64,000 nt of DNA from Thioalkalivibrio sp. K90mix (GTDB taxonomy: Bacteria > Pseudomonadota > Gammaproteobacteria > Ectothiorhodospirales > Ectothiorhodospiraceae): contig NC_013889.1 of the NCBI RefSeq assembly GCF_000025545.1, positions 1,171,501 to 1,235,500 on the forward strand, read 5' to 3'. Made by a program: the position numbers and the translations under genes. Shown one piece after another: positions 50,860-62,249 of the stretch; position 1 is the first letter of the stretch, and each line of letters begins with the position of its first letter. Below the pieces are notes generated by a model that was not told the DNA's origin, did no database searches, and was given only the letters and a program-made list of their open reading frames with translations.

Positions 50860-52593
50860 ATGAATCTGACTCGGAGAGAATTTCTTGAAGTCATGGTCGC
50901 GACCAGTGCCGCCGGATTTTCGATGAACGCCTGGGCGGGCGAAAAAGGGTCCTGGAAGCCGGCTGATGCCTCGATGTACGACCTGCCGAAATTCGGCAAC
51001 GTTTCGCTGCTCCACTACACCGACTGCCACGCCCAGCTGAAGCCCGTCTATTTCCGCGAGCCGAACGTCAACATTGGCGTGGGTGACATGAAGGGCAAGC
51101 CGCCCGTCCTGGTCGGCAAGGACATGATGGAATACTTCGACCTGAAGCCCGGTACCCCGCTGGCACATGCGGTGACGCATCTGGACTTCAAGGACGCGGC
51201 CGAGAAATACGGGCGCCTGGGTGGTTTCTCCCATCTTTCCACGCTGGTGAAGAAGCTGCGGGCGGATCGCCCCAACTCCCTGCTGCTGGACGGTGGTGAT
51301 ACCTGGCAGGGCTCTGCGACGGCCCTGTGGACGGATGCTCAGGATATGGTCGATGCGCAGAAGCTGCTGGGGATCGACATCATGGTCGGCCACTGGGAGT
51401 TCACCTACGGGGCCGAGCGCGTGACGGAGATCGTCGAGAACGAATTCAAGCCGAACGGCATCGATTTCCTCGCGCAAAACGTCGAGGACCGCGACTGGGG
51501 CGACCCCGTGTTCGAGCCGTACACCATCCGCGAGATGAATGGCGTGCCGGTGGCCGTGATCGGCCAGGCCTTCCCGTACACCACCGTGGCCAACCCGGAT
51601 TACATGATTCCGGACTGGAGCTTCGGTATCCGCGACGAGCACATGCAGCGGATGATCGACGAGTGCCGCGAGAAGGGCGCGAAGGTTGTCGCCATCCTGT
51701 CCCATAACGGCATGGTGACCGACATGGAGATGGCCCGCCGCCTGCGCGATGTCGACGTGATCATGGGTGGTCACACCCACGATGCCGTGCCGGGCGCGAT
51801 GGAGATCGAAAACGCCGGTGGCGAAAAGACCCTGGTGACCAACGCCGGCTCCAACGGCAAGTTCATCGGCGTGATGGACCTGGATGTGGGCGAGAGCGGT
51901 GTTCGCGACTACAAGTTCACGCTCCTGCCCGTGTTCTCGAACCTCCTCGATGCCGATGAAGAAATGGAAGAGCACATCAAGGCGGTCCGCGAGCCCTACG
52001 AGGACAAGCTCAACGAAGAGCTGGCCGTGACCGATGGCGTGCTCTATCGCCGCGGCAATTTCAACGGTACGTTCGACGAGGTCATCATGGACGCGATGAT
52101 CAAGGAGATGGACGCCGAGGTGGCAATGTCGCCGGGCTTCCGCTGGGGCGTCAGTGTGCTGCCGGGGCAGCCGATCACCTTCGAGGAGCTGATGACGCAG
52201 ACCGCGACGACCTACTCCGAGACCCAGCGCAACGAGATGACCGGCGAACAGCTGAAGAATGCGCTGGAAGACGTGGCCAACTCGATCTTCAACCAGAACC
52301 CGTATCACCACCGTGGTGGCGATATGGTGCGTACTTCCGGGATCGAGTACACCATCGACCCGCACGAGTCGATGGGCAGCCGCATCAGCGACATGCACAT
52401 CAATGGCGAACCCATGGACCCGAGCAAGAAGTACGTGGTCGCCGGGTGGGCCAACGTGCACGAGCCGCTGGATTCCGAGCCTGTCTGGGAAGTGGTGGCC
52501 GAGTACCTGCGGGGCCGCGATACGGTCAGCCCGGGCAAGCCCTATCTGCCGAAGATGAAGAACGTCGAGGGCGATCCCGGCCTGGATGTCTGA
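50860..52593 (+). CDS. soxB: Thiosulfohydrolase SoxB
   Basis: This 577-residue SoxB hydrolyses sulfate from the SoxYZ-bound sulfur intermediate in thiosulfate oxidation. A Tat signal (TRREFLEVMVATSAAGFSMN) sends it to the periplasm. Dinuclear Mn-site motifs of the 5'-nucleotidase fold are present: HYTDCHAQLKPVYFREP, DGGDTWQGSAT, VGHWEFTYG, ILSHNGMVTD and MGGHTHDAVPG. No other sox gene is adjacent, so SoxYZ/SoxAX must be elsewhere. AGGAG precedes the ATG. A strong terminator follows. Confidence 0.97.
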   Translation: MNLTRREFLEVMVATSAAGFSMNAWAGEKGSWKPADASMYDLPKFGNVSLLHYTDCHAQLKPVYFREPNVNIGVGDMKGKPPVLVGKDMMEYFDLKPGTPLAHAVTHLDFKDAAEKYGRLGGFSHLSTLVKKLRADRPNSLLLDGGDTWQGSATALWTDAQDMVDAQKLLGIDIMVGHWEFTYGAERVTEIVENEFKPNGIDFLAQNVEDRDWGDPVFEPYTIREMNGVPVAVIGQAFPYTTVANPDYMIPDWSFGIRDEHMQRMIDECREKGAKVVAILSHNGMVTDMEMARRLRDVDVIMGGHTHDAVPGAMEIENAGGEKTLVTNAGSNGKFIGVMDLDVGESGVRDYKFTLLPVFSNLLDADEEMEEHIKAVREPYEDKLNEELAVTDGVLYRRGNFNGTFDEVIMDAMIKEMDAEVAMSPGFRWGVSVLPGQPITFEELMTQTATTYSETQRNEMTGEQLKNALEDVANSIFNQNPYHHRGGDMVRTSGIEYTIDPHESMGSRISDMHINGEPMDPSKKYVVAGWANVHEPLDSEPVWEVVAEYLRGRDTVSPGKPYLPKMKNVEGDPGLDV

Positions 52594-52638
52594 TTCGCCG
52601 TACGGACTTGGCCAGGCCGCCTGGGCCGGGTAGTCTCG

Positions 52639-52675
52639 AAACCGCCGTATCCCGCTGGGGTGCGGCGGTTTTTTT
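52639..52675 (+). terminator. Terminator after soxB
   Basis: AACCGCCG pairs with CGGCGGTT around a CCC/GGG inner stem, followed by seven T residues, 45 bp after the soxB stop. Confidence 0.92.
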
Positions 52676-52692
52676 ATGGCGGGGAGAGACGC

Positions 52693-53787
52693 GTGGGGAA
52701 AGGCGCGGGGACGACGACAGAGCTGCTTTTTTACTGTCGGCCGGGATTCGAAGGTGACCTGATTGCCGAGCTGACCGAGCGGGGTGAGACGGCCGGGCAG
52801 GCGGCCTATCCCCAGGCACGCCCGGATACCGGATTCGTGCGTTTTGTCCCGGTGGAAGGGGATCTCGAGGGGCTGGCCGAGGCCCTGCCACCGGATGCCC
52901 TGATCTTTGCGCGCCAGCGGCTTCTGGCGCAGGCGCCGCTGGAACGCCTGAGCCGGGACGACCGGATGACGCCGGTGGTCGATCAGCTGGTGGCAGCGGG
53001 CATCACGGTCGATTCGGTCTGGCACGAGTTGCCGGACACCAACGAGGGCAAGTCGCTCGGCCGTCTTGTGCGCGCGCTGGAGCGACCGCTCCAGGGTGTG
53101 TTGCGCAAACGTGGCGTTTTGGTGGATGAGGCCGATGGCCGACGCGCCCATCTGTTCTGGAGTCGCGGAGATGCGGTCCAGATCGCGTTCTCAAGCCGCG
53201 GCGAACGGAGCGAATGGCGTGGCGGGATCCCGCGCCTGCGGGCGCCGTCAGGGGCCCCCAGCCGTTCTGCGCTGAAACTGGAAGAGGCCTGGCATACCTT
53301 TATCCCTGCGCACGAGTGGCCCGTACGGCTGGCCGAGGGCATGCAGGCGGTGGATCTGGGCGCAGCGCCCGGGGGCTGGACCTGGGAGCTGGTACAGCGA
53401 GGCATGTACGTTCATGCGGTCGACAACGGGCCAATGGATGAGCGGCTGATGGCGACCACCCAGGTGGAGCATCACCGCGAGGATGCCTTTGTATGGGAAC
53501 CACCGAACCCAGTGGCCTGGCTCGTCTGCGATATCGTCGACAAGCCCGCGCGCGTGGCAGCGCGCATAGGCGACTGGCTCGAAAGGCAGTGGTGTCGCGA
53601 GGCGGTGTTCAACCTGAAACTGCCGATGAAGAAACGCTGGCAGACCGTGCGCGATTGCCTGAACCATCTGGACGAGCGGCTGGCCGCAGCGGGGGTTGGC
53701 TATGACGTGAGGGCACGTCAGCTGTATCACGACCGCGAGGAGGTCACCGTACACATTCAACTGGTCGGGGAACCGCGGTCGCGCTAG
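52693..53787 (+). CDS. rlmM: 23S rRNA C2498 2'-O-methyltransferase RlmM
   Basis: GTG 52693 follows GGGGAGAG and gives 364 residues, close to the E. coli protein; a start at 52660 would lie in the soxB terminator. RlmM methylates the ribose of C2498 in 23S rRNA. An N-terminal THUMP-like region (ELLFYCRPGFEGDLIAELTE) is followed by a Rossmann methyltransferase with SAM motif AVDLGAAPGGWTWELVQRG and the K-D-K-E-type residues in SRSALKLEEAW, VCDIVDKPAR, FNLKLPMKKRW and HDREEVTVH. Confidence 0.95.
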   Translation: MGKGAGTTTELLFYCRPGFEGDLIAELTERGETAGQAAYPQARPDTGFVRFVPVEGDLEGLAEALPPDALIFARQRLLAQAPLERLSRDDRMTPVVDQLVAAGITVDSVWHELPDTNEGKSLGRLVRALERPLQGVLRKRGVLVDEADGRRAHLFWSRGDAVQIAFSSRGERSEWRGGIPRLRAPSGAPSRSALKLEEAWHTFIPAHEWPVRLAEGMQAVDLGAAPGGWTWELVQRGMYVHAVDNGPMDERLMATTQVEHHREDAFVWEPPNPVAWLVCDIVDKPARVAARIGDWLERQWCREAVFNLKLPMKKRWQTVRDCLNHLDERLAAAGVGYDVRARQLYHDREEVTVHIQLVGEPRSR

Positions 53788-53805
53788 ACTGTCTGTGTAC
53801 TACAA

Positions 53806-54166
53806 GGGGGCGACTTGGATTCGACGCGGGTCGCGAAACCTTAGGTGCATGCCGAGGATGTGGTGAGCCTCGTAAAAATCACTGCAAAAAAATAGTTGCC
53901 AACGACGACAACTACGCACTCGCCGCTTAAAAACCGGTAGATGCCGTCCGACTGGAGCCGTGCTTGTGCGTCCAGTATCGGGCGTCGACTCTCACAAGCT
54001 CGTGGTGAAGCGCGCCCGGCGTGGATCCATTAAAACTCAACCGGGATCGCCAGCCGTTGTCCCTGCCTGTCGGGTAGCGTCTGGTTAAACTCAAAGACGG
54101 GATAAGCATGTAGAGCCGAAGGCGGAGGGCCTGCGGACGCGGGTTCGATTCCCGCCGCCTCCACCA
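53806..54166 (+). ncRNA. ssrA: Transfer-messenger RNA (tmRNA)
   Basis: This 361-nt tmRNA rescues stalled ribosomes together with SmpB. The 5' acceptor strand GGGGGCG pairs with 3' CGCCTCC before ACCA. The 5' GACTTGGATTCGACG motif and the T-arm GGTTCGATTCCCGCC are conserved. A tag reading frame lies at 53898-53930. A terminator hairpin follows at 54184. Confidence 0.98.
53898..53930 (+). other. tmRNA tag reading frame ANDDNYALAA
   Basis: The resume codon GCC follows the AATAGTT motif. The ten codons encode ANDDNYALAA, ending in TAA; the ALAA C-terminus is the degron recognised by ClpXP and related proteases. Confidence 0.95.
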
Positions 54167-54183
54167 CATTAGCCAGTCCAATC

Positions 54184-54205
54184 AAGCGCCTTCGGGCGCT
54201 TTTTT
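54184..54205 (+). terminator. Terminator after ssrA
   Basis: AAGCGCC-TTCG-GGCGCTT with a following T-run, 17 bp after the tmRNA end. Confidence 0.93.
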
Positions 54206-54220
54206 GTTGGGGAGCAAGGC

Positions 54221-54640
54221 ATGGCCATTCATCAGGAAACCCTCCGCGTACGAACCGAGGGGCGCGGGACCCTCAACATCACGCGTCAGATCGAGGAGAT
54301 CGTTCGCGCCAGCGGCATCACGACCGGCACCTGTCACGTCTTCCAGCACCACACCAGCGCCTCGTTGCTGGTGACCGAGAACGCCGATCCTGATGTGCGG
54401 CATGACCTGGAAACCCTGATCGCACGCATGGCACCGGACGGCGATCCCGCATACCGGCACGACATGGAAGGCGACGACGACATGGCCGCCCACGCTCGCG
54501 CCATGCTGACCCACAACGACCTGACCGTGCCGGTCGGGCGCGGCCGGCTGATCCTGGGTACCTGGCAGGGCCTGTTTCTGTGGGAGCACCGCTACGCCGC
54601 GCACACCCGCACGCTGACTGTGACGGTCCACGGAGAGTGA
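54221..54640 (+). CDS. YjbQ-family protein (UPF0047)
   Basis: This 139-residue protein of the YjbQ/UPF0047 family has an enzyme-like pocket motif: CHVFQHHTSASLLVTENADP with paired His, RHDMEGDDDMAAHARAML, and GRLILGTWQGLFLWEHR. Members have weak thiamine-phosphate synthase activity, probably not their main role. GGGGAGCAAGGC forms the ribosome site, 14 bp after the tmRNA terminator's T-run. Confidence 0.92.
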   Translation: MAIHQETLRVRTEGRGTLNITRQIEEIVRASGITTGTCHVFQHHTSASLLVTENADPDVRHDLETLIARMAPDGDPAYRHDMEGDDDMAAHARAMLTHNDLTVPVGRGRLILGTWQGLFLWEHRYAAHTRTLTVTVHGE

Positions 54641-54726
54641 CCCAGCAGGCGAGCGGCGGTCCCGGCCCGGCGCCGGGTCCGGTACAATGCGCAGCCTTTG
54701 TCATCTCCGGGTATTGAGGAAGCGCA

Positions 54727-57700
54727 ATGCGGTTTGTGGAAGGGGGTATCGCCGTCTCGCCATTTCGGTTGCGGGCACTGGAAGCCGGCCTGCGGGCGAG
54801 TGTCCCTGACGCAGGCCCACTGACGGCGCGTTTTGTCTACTTCATCGAACCTCGACGCCGCCTGACGACGGAAGAAGACGCGATCCTGGACCGCCTGCTG
54901 CGCGAGGGCGAAGCCTGGCGCGAGCCAGACTTCGAGATTCAGCGCGAACTGGTGGTGATTCCGCGTTTTGGCACGATCAGCCCGTGGTCGTCCAAGGCCA
55001 CCGAGATCGCCCACCACGCCGGTCTCGAGGAGGCTGTCGGGCGGATCGAGCGCGGCATTCATTGGCAGATTGGCGGGCAGGGGGCCAAAGGCGCGGCCCT
55101 CGAGGCGCTGGGCGATGTCCTGCACGATCGGATGACCGAGACCGTGATCGAGGATCCGGCGGAGGCGGCGCGGCTGTTCCAGTCCGAGACGCCGCGCTCG
55201 CTGGGTCGTGTCGAGCTGGGCGACGACCCGCGCCGGGCGCTGGAAGCCGCCAATGTTGATCTGGGGCTCGCGCTGTCGCCGGACGAGATCGAATATCTGG
55301 CGGAGGGCTATGCGGCGCTCGGGCGTGCGCCCACCGATGCCGAGCTGATGATGTTCGCCCAGGCCAACTCCGAACACTGCCGCCACAAGATCTTCAATGC
55401 CGCCTGGATCCTGGATGGCGAGGCGGATGACCGCACGCTGTTCGGGATGATCCGCAGTACCCACCAGAAGCACCCGGAACGCGTTCTGTCGGCCTACAGC
55501 GACAATGCCTCGGTGATCGCCGGGCATGCGGGTATCCGTCTGATGCCGGACGCAGTCACCGGCGAGTATCAGCGCGAATCACTGGATCTGCCGATCCTGA
55601 TGAAGGTGGAAACCCACAACCACCCGACCGCGATCTCGCCGTTCCCGGGGGCTGCCACGGGCTCGGGGGGCGAGATCCGCGACGAGGGGGCCACCGGCCA
55701 GGGCTCGAAGCCCAAGGCAGGGTTGACCGGCTTTACCGTGTCCAATCTACAGATCCCGGAGCTGCCACAGCCGTGGGAGCATGATTTCGGCCGGCCGCAG
55801 CGCATCGAGAGCGCGCGCCAGATCATGCTGGATGGCCCGATCGGCGCCGCTGCATTCAACAACGAGTTCGGCCGCCCCGCGCTGGCCGGATACTTCCGCA
55901 CCTTCGAGATGGCCCTGCCGCGCTCGGATGGCAGCGGGGCGCTGTACGGCTACCACAAGCCGATCATGCTGGCCGGCGGGCTGGGATCGATCCGGGGCGA
56001 ACACGTGCACAAGCAGGACGTGCCCCCGGGTACGCCGATCGTGGTGCTGGGTGGCCCCGCGATGCTGATCGGCCTGGGCGGCGGGGCGGCCTCGTCGATG
56101 GCGAGTGGCGCCAGTGCGGAGCAGCTCGATTTCGCCTCGGTGCAGCGTGGCAACCCGGAGATGGAGCGGCGTTGCCAGGAGGTGATCGACCGCTGCACCG
56201 CGCTGGGGACGCAGAATCCGATCCGGTCGATCCATGACGTGGGTGCGGGCGGCCTGTCCAATGCGATTCCCGAAATCCTCGACGATGCCGGTCGGGGCGG
56301 CGTGATCGAGCTGCGGGAGGTCCCGACCGCCGAGCCGGGCCTGTCGCCAATGGAGCTGTGGTGCAACGAGGCGCAGGAACGCTACGTGCTGGCCGTGGAC
56401 GACGCGCGCCTGGCGACCTTCCGCATGCTGGCCGAGCGCGAGCGGGCACCGTTCGCGGTGGTGGGGCGTGCGACCGAGGAAGGGCACCTGAAGGTCGAGG
56501 ACCGGCTGTTCCACGAGCCGCCCGTGGACATGCCGATGGGCATGCTGCTCGGCAAGACGCCGCGCATGACGCGCGAGGACCGTCGTACGGCACCGCCGGC
56601 CACTGACTTTGACGCGGGGGCTTGCCCGCTGGATGAGGCGGTGCGTCGCGTGCTGCAGGTGCCGGCGGTGGCGGCCAAGCACTTCCTGATCACGATCGGT
56701 GATCGCAGCGTGGGCGGGCTGGTCGCGCGCGATCAGATGGTCGGCCCGTGGCAGGTGCCGGTCGCCGATTGCGCCGTGACGCTGACCGACTTCGAGGGCT
56801 ATACCGGCGAGGCAATGGCGATGGGTGAGCGCACGCCGCTGGCGGTGCTCTCCGGCCCGGCCTCGGGGCGTATGGCGATCGGCGAGGTCGTGACCAACAT
56901 GGCCGCCGCGGATATCGACAGTACCGAGATGATTCGGCTGTCGGCCAACTGGATGGCGGCCGCCGGCGTGCCCGGGGAGGACGCGAACCTGTTCGATACG
57001 GTGCGCGCGGTGGCCGAGGACGTTTGCCCGGGGCTGGGTATCTCCATTCCGGTGGGCAAGGATTCGCTGTCGATGCGTACGGTCTGGGAGACCGCCGATG
57101 GCGAGGCGCGCGACATGTACTCCCCGGTCTCGCTGATTGTCTCGGGCTTTGCCCCGGTCGCCGATGTCCGGCGCAGCGTGACGCCCGAGCTGAATCCAAG
57201 CGCGGATTCGACCCTGTGGCTCATTGATCTGGGCGAGGGGAACACCCGCATGGGCGGTTCGGCGCTGGCCCAGGCCTGGGGGCATATCGGGCGCGAGGCA
57301 CCGGATCTGGTCGATGTGGCGCGCCTGCGTGGTTTCTTTGATGTGATCACGGGGCTACGCCGCAAGGATTTGCTGGCCGCCTACCACGATCGCTCCGATG
57401 GCGGCCTGTTCACGACACTTGCGGAGATGGCCTTCGCCGGTCGTTGCGGGCTGGAGGTCACGGTGCCCGACGACCACCGCGCTCAGGAGTGGCTGTTCAA
57501 CGAGGAGCTGGGCGCAGTCGTGCAGCTGGCCCCGGGGGCCGAGGCGGCGCTACGTGACGGGCTGAACGCCGTGGGCCTGGGCGCGCACCTGCACCGCGTT
57601 GCGACCGTGCGCGTGGATGACCGCGTCCTCGTACGCCAGGGACCGAAGGATTTGCTGGAGACGACGCGGGCGCAGTTGCAGGGCGTGTGGCAGGCCACCT

Positions 57701-58602
57701 CGGCCGCGATGCAGCGGCTGCGCGACGATCCGGAATGCGCCGACGAGGAATTCTCTCGCGTAGACGAAGATGGCGGCCTGACAGCACGCCTTGGTTTCGA
57801 CCCGGCCGAGGATATCGCCGCGCCCATGATCGCGACCGGTGAGCGGCCGCGCGTGGCGATTCTGCGCGAGCAGGGGGTGAACGGCCAGCTGGAGATGGCC
57901 GCGGCATTCGAGCGCGCGGGCTTCCAGCCGGTGGATGTCCACATGACGGACCTGCTCTCGGGTCGACGAGCACTGGACGAGATGCAGGGCCTCGCCGTCT
58001 GCGGCGGCTTTTCCTACGGGGACGTGCTCGGGGCCGGGGGCGGCTGGGCCCAGACCATCCTGAACCATGCGGCGCTGCGCGATCAGTTTCAGGCCTTTTT
58101 CGACCGCACCGACAGCTTTACGCTCGGGGTTTGTAATGGTTGCCAGATGTTGTCTCATCTGGCCCCGCTGATCCCCGGGGCGGATCACTGGCCGCGCTTT
58201 GTGCGCAATCGCTCGGAGCAGTTCGAGGCCCGGTTGTCACTCGTTCGGGTGGAGCCGGGACCCTCGGTCCTGCTGGACGGTATGGGCGGGTCTCTGCTGC
58301 CCGTCGTGGTCTCGCACGGGGAGGGCCGCGTGCAGTACCGGGACGAAGTCCCGGTACACGATCAGGCGGCGCTGCGCTACGTCGAGGCCGACGACACACC
58401 GGCCACCCTCTACCCGGCGAATCCCAACGGCTCCCCGGGCGGCGCCACCGGTTTCACTTCGCAGGATGGCCGTGCCACGATCATGATGCCGCACCCGGAA
58501 CGGGTGTTCCGCACCGTGCAGCACAGCTGGCACCCGCAGGACTGGGGCGAAGACGGCCCCTGGATGCGGTTGTTCCGCAATGCGCGTGTGTTTGTGGGCT
58601 GA
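54727..58602 (+). CDS. purL: Phosphoribosylformylglycinamidine synthase
   Basis: This 1291-residue single-chain PurL converts FGAR, glutamine and ATP to FGAM in purine synthesis. It has the N-terminal PurS-like domain; the linker with [14 protein letters not shown]; two AIRS-type ATP domains ([43 protein letters not shown]); and a C-terminal class I glutamine amidotransferase (about 1035-1291) with nucleophile Cys in LGVCNGCQM (near residue 1134) and the catalytic His/Glu in [10 protein letters not shown]. Length is normal for gammaproteobacteria. A short 5' leader lies between yjbQ and its GAGGAA ribosome site. Confidence 0.98.
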   Translation: MRFVEGGIAVSPFRLRALEAGLRASVPDAGPLTARFVYFIEPRRRLTTEEDAILDRLLREGEAWREPDFEIQRELVVIPRFGTISPWSSKATEIAHHAGLEEAVGRIERGIHWQIGGQGAKGAALEALGDVLHDRMTETVIEDPAEAARLFQSETPRSLGRVELGDDPRRALEAANVDLGLALSPDEIEYLAEGYAALGRAPTDAELMMFAQANSEHCRHKIFNAAWILDGEADDRTLFGMIRSTHQKHPERVLSAYSDNASVIAGHAGIRLMPDAVTGEYQRESLDLPILMKVETHNHPTAISPFPGAATGSGGEIRDEGATGQGSKPKAGLTGFTVSNLQIPELPQPWEHDFGRPQRIESARQIMLDGPIGAAAFNNEFGRPALAGYFRTFEMALPRSDGSGALYGYHKPIMLAGGLGSIRGEHVHKQDVPPGTPIVVLGGPAMLIGLGGGAASSMASGASAEQLDFASVQRGNPEMERRCQEVIDRCTALGTQNPIRSIHDVGAGGLSNAIPEILDDAGRGGVIELREVPTAEPGLSPMELWCNEAQERYVLAVDDARLATFRMLAERERAPFAVVGRATEEGHLKVEDRLFHEPPVDMPMGMLLGKTPRMTREDRRTAPPATDFDAGACPLDEAVRRVLQVPAVAAKHFLITIGDRSVGGLVARDQMVGPWQVPVADCAVTLTDFEGYTGEAMAMGERTPLAVLSGPASGRMAIGEVVTNMAAADIDSTEMIRLSANWMAAAGVPGEDANLFDTVRAVAEDVCPGLGISIPVGKDSLSMRTVWETADGEARDMYSPVSLIVSGFAPVADVRRSVTPELNPSADSTLWLIDLGEGNTRMGGSALAQAWGHIGREAPDLVDVARLRGFFDVITGLRRKDLLAAYHDRSDGGLFTTLAEMAFAGRCGLEVTVPDDHRAQEWLFNEELGAVVQLAPGAEAALRDGLNAVGLGAHLHRVATVRVDDRVLVRQGPKDLLETTRAQLQGVWQATSAAMQRLRDDPECADEEFSRVDEDGGLTARLGFDPAEDIAAPMIATGERPRVAILREQGVNGQLEMAAAFERAGFQPVDVHMTDLLSGRRALDEMQGLAVCGGFSYGDVLGAGGGWAQTILNHAALRDQFQAFFDRTDSFTLGVCNGCQMLSHLAPLIPGADHWPRFVRNRSEQFEARLSLVRVEPGPSVLLDGMGGSLLPVVVSHGEGRVQYRDEVPVHDQAALRYVEADDTPATLYPANPNGSPGGATGFTSQDGRATIMMPHPERVFRTVQHSWHPQDWGEDGPWMRLFRNARVFVG

Positions 58603-58671
58603 TCGTCTATAAGCGTCTGTACAAGCCGCGCAAGTGGCGGGAACGCACCCCGCCGGTAACCAGGAGGTCCG

Positions 58672-59205
58672 ATGACGGCGAGCGAATGGAGCGAGTACCT
58701 GGGGGATGATCTGCGAGTGAGCAGTGCGCTGGCAGTCGGCCCATCCGACCGCGCCTTGACGGATCCGGGGCTCGCACAGCGTCTGATCGAAAGCCTGGAT
58801 CTGTTCGACGACACTCACCCGCGCTCGATCCCGCACGAGGACGAGAGCGCACCCGAGATCCAGCGCCTGGAACACAAGCTCGACCTGCTGCTGCATCTGG
58901 TGGCCGAATCGCTGCACCCGGCCCGTCCAGCACCCGTGGAGGCCACGTTGTCACGCCACGGGATTGTATTGCCGGCGGGCACCGTACCCGAGGACTGTGA
59001 TCGGCTGGAGATCTACCTCAGCCGGCTGCTGCCGCAGCCTTGTGTACTGGGTGTCGAGAGTCCGACAACCGCCGGAGACGTACAGCTGATGCGGTGGGCG
59101 GACATGGAAGGCAGCCTGAGAGAGGCCCTCGGTCGCTGGATTTTTCGCCTCCACCGGCGCGAGATTGCCGACAAACGACAGAAAGTTGACGCCGGTCACA
59201 ACTAG
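58672..59205 (+). CDS. Atypical PilZ-like protein upstream of flrA
   Basis: This 177-residue protein precedes the flagellar master regulator, as an atypical PilZ-fold gene does in related gammaproteobacteria. Visible features are a helical HKLDLLLHLVAESLHP segment, VEATLSRHGIVLPAGT and YLSRLLPQPCVLGVESPT. A canonical RxxxR...DxSxxG cyclic di-GMP motif is not evident, so binding of that nucleotide is uncertain. AGGAGG precedes ATG 58672. Confidence 0.65.
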   Translation: MTASEWSEYLGDDLRVSSALAVGPSDRALTDPGLAQRLIESLDLFDDTHPRSIPHEDESAPEIQRLEHKLDLLLHLVAESLHPARPAPVEATLSRHGIVLPAGTVPEDCDRLEIYLSRLLPQPCVLGVESPTTAGDVQLMRWADMEGSLREALGRWIFRLHRREIADKRQKVDAGHN

Positions 59206-59258
59206 CCGGATACTGAGACACTCATCACACCTTTGTATGGGTCGGCTTTGGACCCTGC

Positions 59259-60680
59259 ATGAGTCAACTCAGTCTACGAGCGGTGGCCGGTATGACGGAT
59301 CTGAATGGACGCAGCCAGGAACTACGGATTGCTCTCACCGGTGAACCAGGCGCTGCCCGCGACACGCAGGCGATTCTGTCCTGTCTTGGTTGTGAGACCG
59401 AATCCCATCAATCCGCCGAAGCCCTGATCGACCAGGGTTCCGATGCCGCCGCGGTATGGTGGTGCGGCCCGGCCGCGGAGCTGGACCAGCGCCTGTTCGA
59501 TGGGCTAAACGGTCAGACGACCGTGGTCGTGCAGCCCACCGATGGCGAGAAGATCAGCGCCCCGAACTCGGGTTGCGTGGTCGAGCACCCGTTGTCGATT
59601 GCCCAGGTCAGTCAGGTCCTGCAGTGGCTGCGGTACGGCCGCGAGCCCGGTCACGACGACATGCCGGGCCTGGTGGGTGTGCATCCGACGATGCTCGCGG
59701 TCAAGCGCCTGGTCGCACAGGTGGCCCGTACCGATGCCACGGCGCTGATTCTGGGCGAGACCGGGTCCGGCAAGGAGGTCATTGCGCGGGCGATCCACGC
59801 GGCGTCCGATCGTGCGGACAAGCCCTTCGTCGCCGTCAACTGCGGTGCGATCCCGGCGGATTTGCTCGAAAGCGAGCTGTTCGGGCACGAGAAGGGGGCC
59901 TTTACGGGCGCCTTTACCGCGCGTACCGGCCGCTTCGAACTGGCCGGTGACGGGACGCTGTTCCTCGACGAGATCGGGGACATGCCTTTGCCGATGCAGG
60001 TCAAGCTGCTGCGTGTTCTGCAGGAGCGGGTGTTCGAACGCGTCGGTTCGAACAAGTCCATCTCCACCAATGCACGGATCATCGCCGCTACGCACCGCAA
60101 TCTGGATGACGCGGTGACCGAGGGCAGTTTCCGTCAGGATCTGTTTTTCCGGCTCAACGTATTCCCGATCGAACTGCCGCCTCTGCGCGAGCGCGCGAGC
60201 GACATCCCCTCGCTGGTGGCGGCGCTGGAGGACCGGTTGCGAGAGCAGGGCATGACGCCGGCCCATTTGACCCCGGCTGTGATGGCTCACCTGAGCCAGC
60301 TGCCGTGGAAGGGCAACATCCGTGAACTGGCGAACCTGCTCGAGCAGTTGGCCATTATGTATCCGGATCTGCCAGTGGACCTCGGGCAGCTTCCCCCACG
60401 GGTCCGTCCGGAGGGGATCGAAGACCTGACCATGCCACCGCAGAGCGATGCGAATGGGCAGGCCGGCAGCGCGCCGAACGGGGCATTGGGCCTGGCCCGC
60501 GAGGGGTTGCCCCCGGAAGGCGTAGACCTGCGGGGCTATCTGAATGACCTGGAGCGTGAAATGATCGTTACGGCGCTGAACGAAACCGGACAGGTCGTCG
60601 CGCGTGCGGCGCGCCGGCTCGGCATGCGCCGCACCACCCTGGTCGAGCGTATGCGCAAGTTCGGATTGGGCAAGGCCTGA
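59259..60680 (+). CDS. flrA: Sigma-54-dependent flagellar master regulator (FlrA/FleQ)
   Basis: This 473-residue activator has an N-terminal FleQ-type receiver-like domain (about 20-125), an AAA+ domain (about 130-365) and a C-terminal Fis-type HTH. The AAA+ part has [18 protein letters not shown] (Walker A), [14 protein letters not shown] (sigma-54 contact loop), [13 protein letters not shown] (Walker B) and [12 protein letters not shown]. The HTH is [20 protein letters not shown]. It should drive class II flagellar promoters; a sigma-54 site lies upstream of the next gene. ATG 59292 is a possible alternative start. Confidence 0.92.
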   Translation: MSQLSLRAVAGMTDLNGRSQELRIALTGEPGAARDTQAILSCLGCETESHQSAEALIDQGSDAAAVWWCGPAAELDQRLFDGLNGQTTVVVQPTDGEKISAPNSGCVVEHPLSIAQVSQVLQWLRYGREPGHDDMPGLVGVHPTMLAVKRLVAQVARTDATALILGETGSGKEVIARAIHAASDRADKPFVAVNCGAIPADLLESELFGHEKGAFTGAFTARTGRFELAGDGTLFLDEIGDMPLPMQVKLLRVLQERVFERVGSNKSISTNARIIAATHRNLDDAVTEGSFRQDLFFRLNVFPIELPPLRERASDIPSLVAALEDRLREQGMTPAHLTPAVMAHLSQLPWKGNIRELANLLEQLAIMYPDLPVDLGQLPPRVRPEGIEDLTMPPQSDANGQAGSAPNGALGLAREGLPPEGVDLRGYLNDLEREMIVTALNETGQVVARAARRLGMRRTTLVERMRKFGLGKA

Positions 60681-60818
60681 GGTGACTACCCCTTGCTCCC
60701 ACATCGTCGGGAAGCCGTCAGGTGGGGGCCGCGTCGAGACCGATGCGTCCGACGAGGATTTGACGACAGGCATCTGAATCCCTCCTGAAGTCCCTGTATT
60801 CCTTCATTTTCTTCTTTC

Positions 60819-60834
60819 TGGCTTGCTTCTTGCT
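60819..60834 (+). promoter_or_regulatory. Sigma-54 promoter upstream of flrC-like gene
   Basis: TGGCTTGCTTCTTGCT has the invariant GG and GC 10 bp apart (-24/-12). It lies 33 bp before ATG 60867, so that start is preferred over one at 60837, which would precede the transcript. Confidence 0.8.
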
Positions 60835-60866
60835 GGTTGCCTCCTGAACTTTCGAGGAACCGGCTT

Positions 60867-62240
60867 ATGTCCAGAGCGACCATTCTCCTAGTCGATGCGG
60901 AACCCGCGCTGCGCGAGGCGGTGGTCCGTGTATTGGCGACGATCCCGCGTGTGCGGCTGGAATCCTGTCGGGGCGAGGCGCTACCGGTCGCGCTGGAGAC
61001 CCATCGTCCGCGGGCGGTGCTGGTGGCGCGCAGGGGCGTCCCGGGCAATTGGGCCGAACTGGGTGCGCGGATGCCGGTCGCCGCGGTCGGGCATGACGCC
61101 ACGCAGGACGACGAGATCGGGGCCTTGCGCGAAGGGCTGGCCGCGCATTTCGCGCTTCCCGACATGGCGGAGGCGATGGCTGACTGGTTGCGTTCGGTGG
61201 CCAAGCCATCGCCCAGCATCGTGGTGCCGCGGATGGTGGCGCAAAGCGCCTCGATGCAGTTGCTGGATGCGTTCGTGTCGCGGATCGCGGCCAGCCCGGC
61301 GACGGTTTTCGTCACCGGCGAATCAGGCGTTGGCAAGGAGGTTCTGGCCCGCCAGGTACATGCCCGCTCACCACGTGCGAACGGTCCGTTCGAGGCGGTC
61401 AACTGCGCGGCGCTTCCGGAGACCATGCTGGAGGCCCTGTTGTTCGGGCATGCGAAGGGGGCGTTTACCGGGGCGCTGGAGGCGCGGCCCGGTAAATTCG
61501 CCCAGGCCCATGGCGGGACGCTGCTGCTCGACGAGGTCACGGAGATACCGGTGAACCTGCAGGCCAAGCTGCTGCGGGTATTGCAGGAACGCGAGGTGGA
61601 GCCACTGGGAGGCCGGCAGGCCCGCCGCGTGGACGTGCGGGTGATCGCGACGTCGAACCGCGACCTGCGCGAGGCACTGGCGGAAGGAGAGCTGCGCGAG
61701 GACCTCTACTATCGCCTGAACGTTTTTCCTGTCTGGATCCCGCCGCTGCGCGAGCGCCCGGAGGATATCGTGCCGCTGGCGCGTACCCTGCTGCGCCGGT
61801 TGAGCGGCAATACCTTGACCGATCTCGATGCGTCCGCCCGGAAACGGCTGGTGGAACACGACTGGCCGGGTAATGTGCGCGAGCTGGCTAACGTGATGGA
61901 ACGCGCGGTGACCCTGCACGATGCGGCGCGCGGCTGCGTGATCGGGATCGAGGCGATCTGGCTGGACCTGGACATGCTGATGCCCTGGGGCACGCACGAG
62001 TGTCGGGCATCGGACGCTTCAGCGCCCACTGACCGCGACTCGATCGACGAGAACTCGACGCCCATGCTGGAACAGACCCTGCAGACACAGGAGAGTCGGG
62101 TGATTCTCAATGTCCTGCGCGAGTCGGGCGGACGGCGCAAGGAGGCGGCGGAACGTCTGGGCATCAGCCCCAGAACATTGCGTTACAAGATTGCCCGGTT
62201 GCGGGAATCGGGCTTCGCGGTTCCTTCGTCGAGTCACTAG
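60867..62240 (+). CDS. flrC: FlrC/FleR-like sigma-54 activator with degenerate receiver
   Basis: This 457-residue activator of flagellar class III genes. The N-terminal receiver opens normally ([16 protein letters not shown]), but the phospho-acceptor Asp is missing (strand 3 reads [12 protein letters not shown]) and the conserved Lys is not seen ([10 protein letters not shown]). The AAA+ domain is complete: [43 protein letters not shown] and [14 protein letters not shown] Fis-type HTH ends it ([19 protein letters not shown]). Usual clusters have an FlrB kinase between flrA and flrC; none is present, which fits a phosphorylation-independent regulator. Confidence 0.88.
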   Translation: MSRATILLVDAEPALREAVVRVLATIPRVRLESCRGEALPVALETHRPRAVLVARRGVPGNWAELGARMPVAAVGHDATQDDEIGALREGLAAHFALPDMAEAMADWLRSVAKPSPSIVVPRMVAQSASMQLLDAFVSRIAASPATVFVTGESGVGKEVLARQVHARSPRANGPFEAVNCAALPETMLEALLFGHAKGAFTGALEARPGKFAQAHGGTLLLDEVTEIPVNLQAKLLRVLQEREVEPLGGRQARRVDVRVIATSNRDLREALAEGELREDLYYRLNVFPVWIPPLRERPEDIVPLARTLLRRLSGNTLTDLDASARKRLVEHDWPGNVRELANVMERAVTLHDAARGCVIGIEAIWLDLDMLMPWGTHECRASDASAPTDRDSIDENSTPMLEQTLQTQESRVILNVLRESGGRRKEAAERLGISPRTLRYKIARLRESGFAVPSSSH

Positions 62241-62249
62241 TGACCCGGC

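Noticed and set aside
50857-53151. 764-codon open frame on the minus strand opposite soxB and rlmM
   Set aside because: It is an antisense shadow of high-GC coding sequence. The plus-strand frames carry full SoxB and RlmM motifs; the antisense product is His/Arg/Val-rich with no family pattern.
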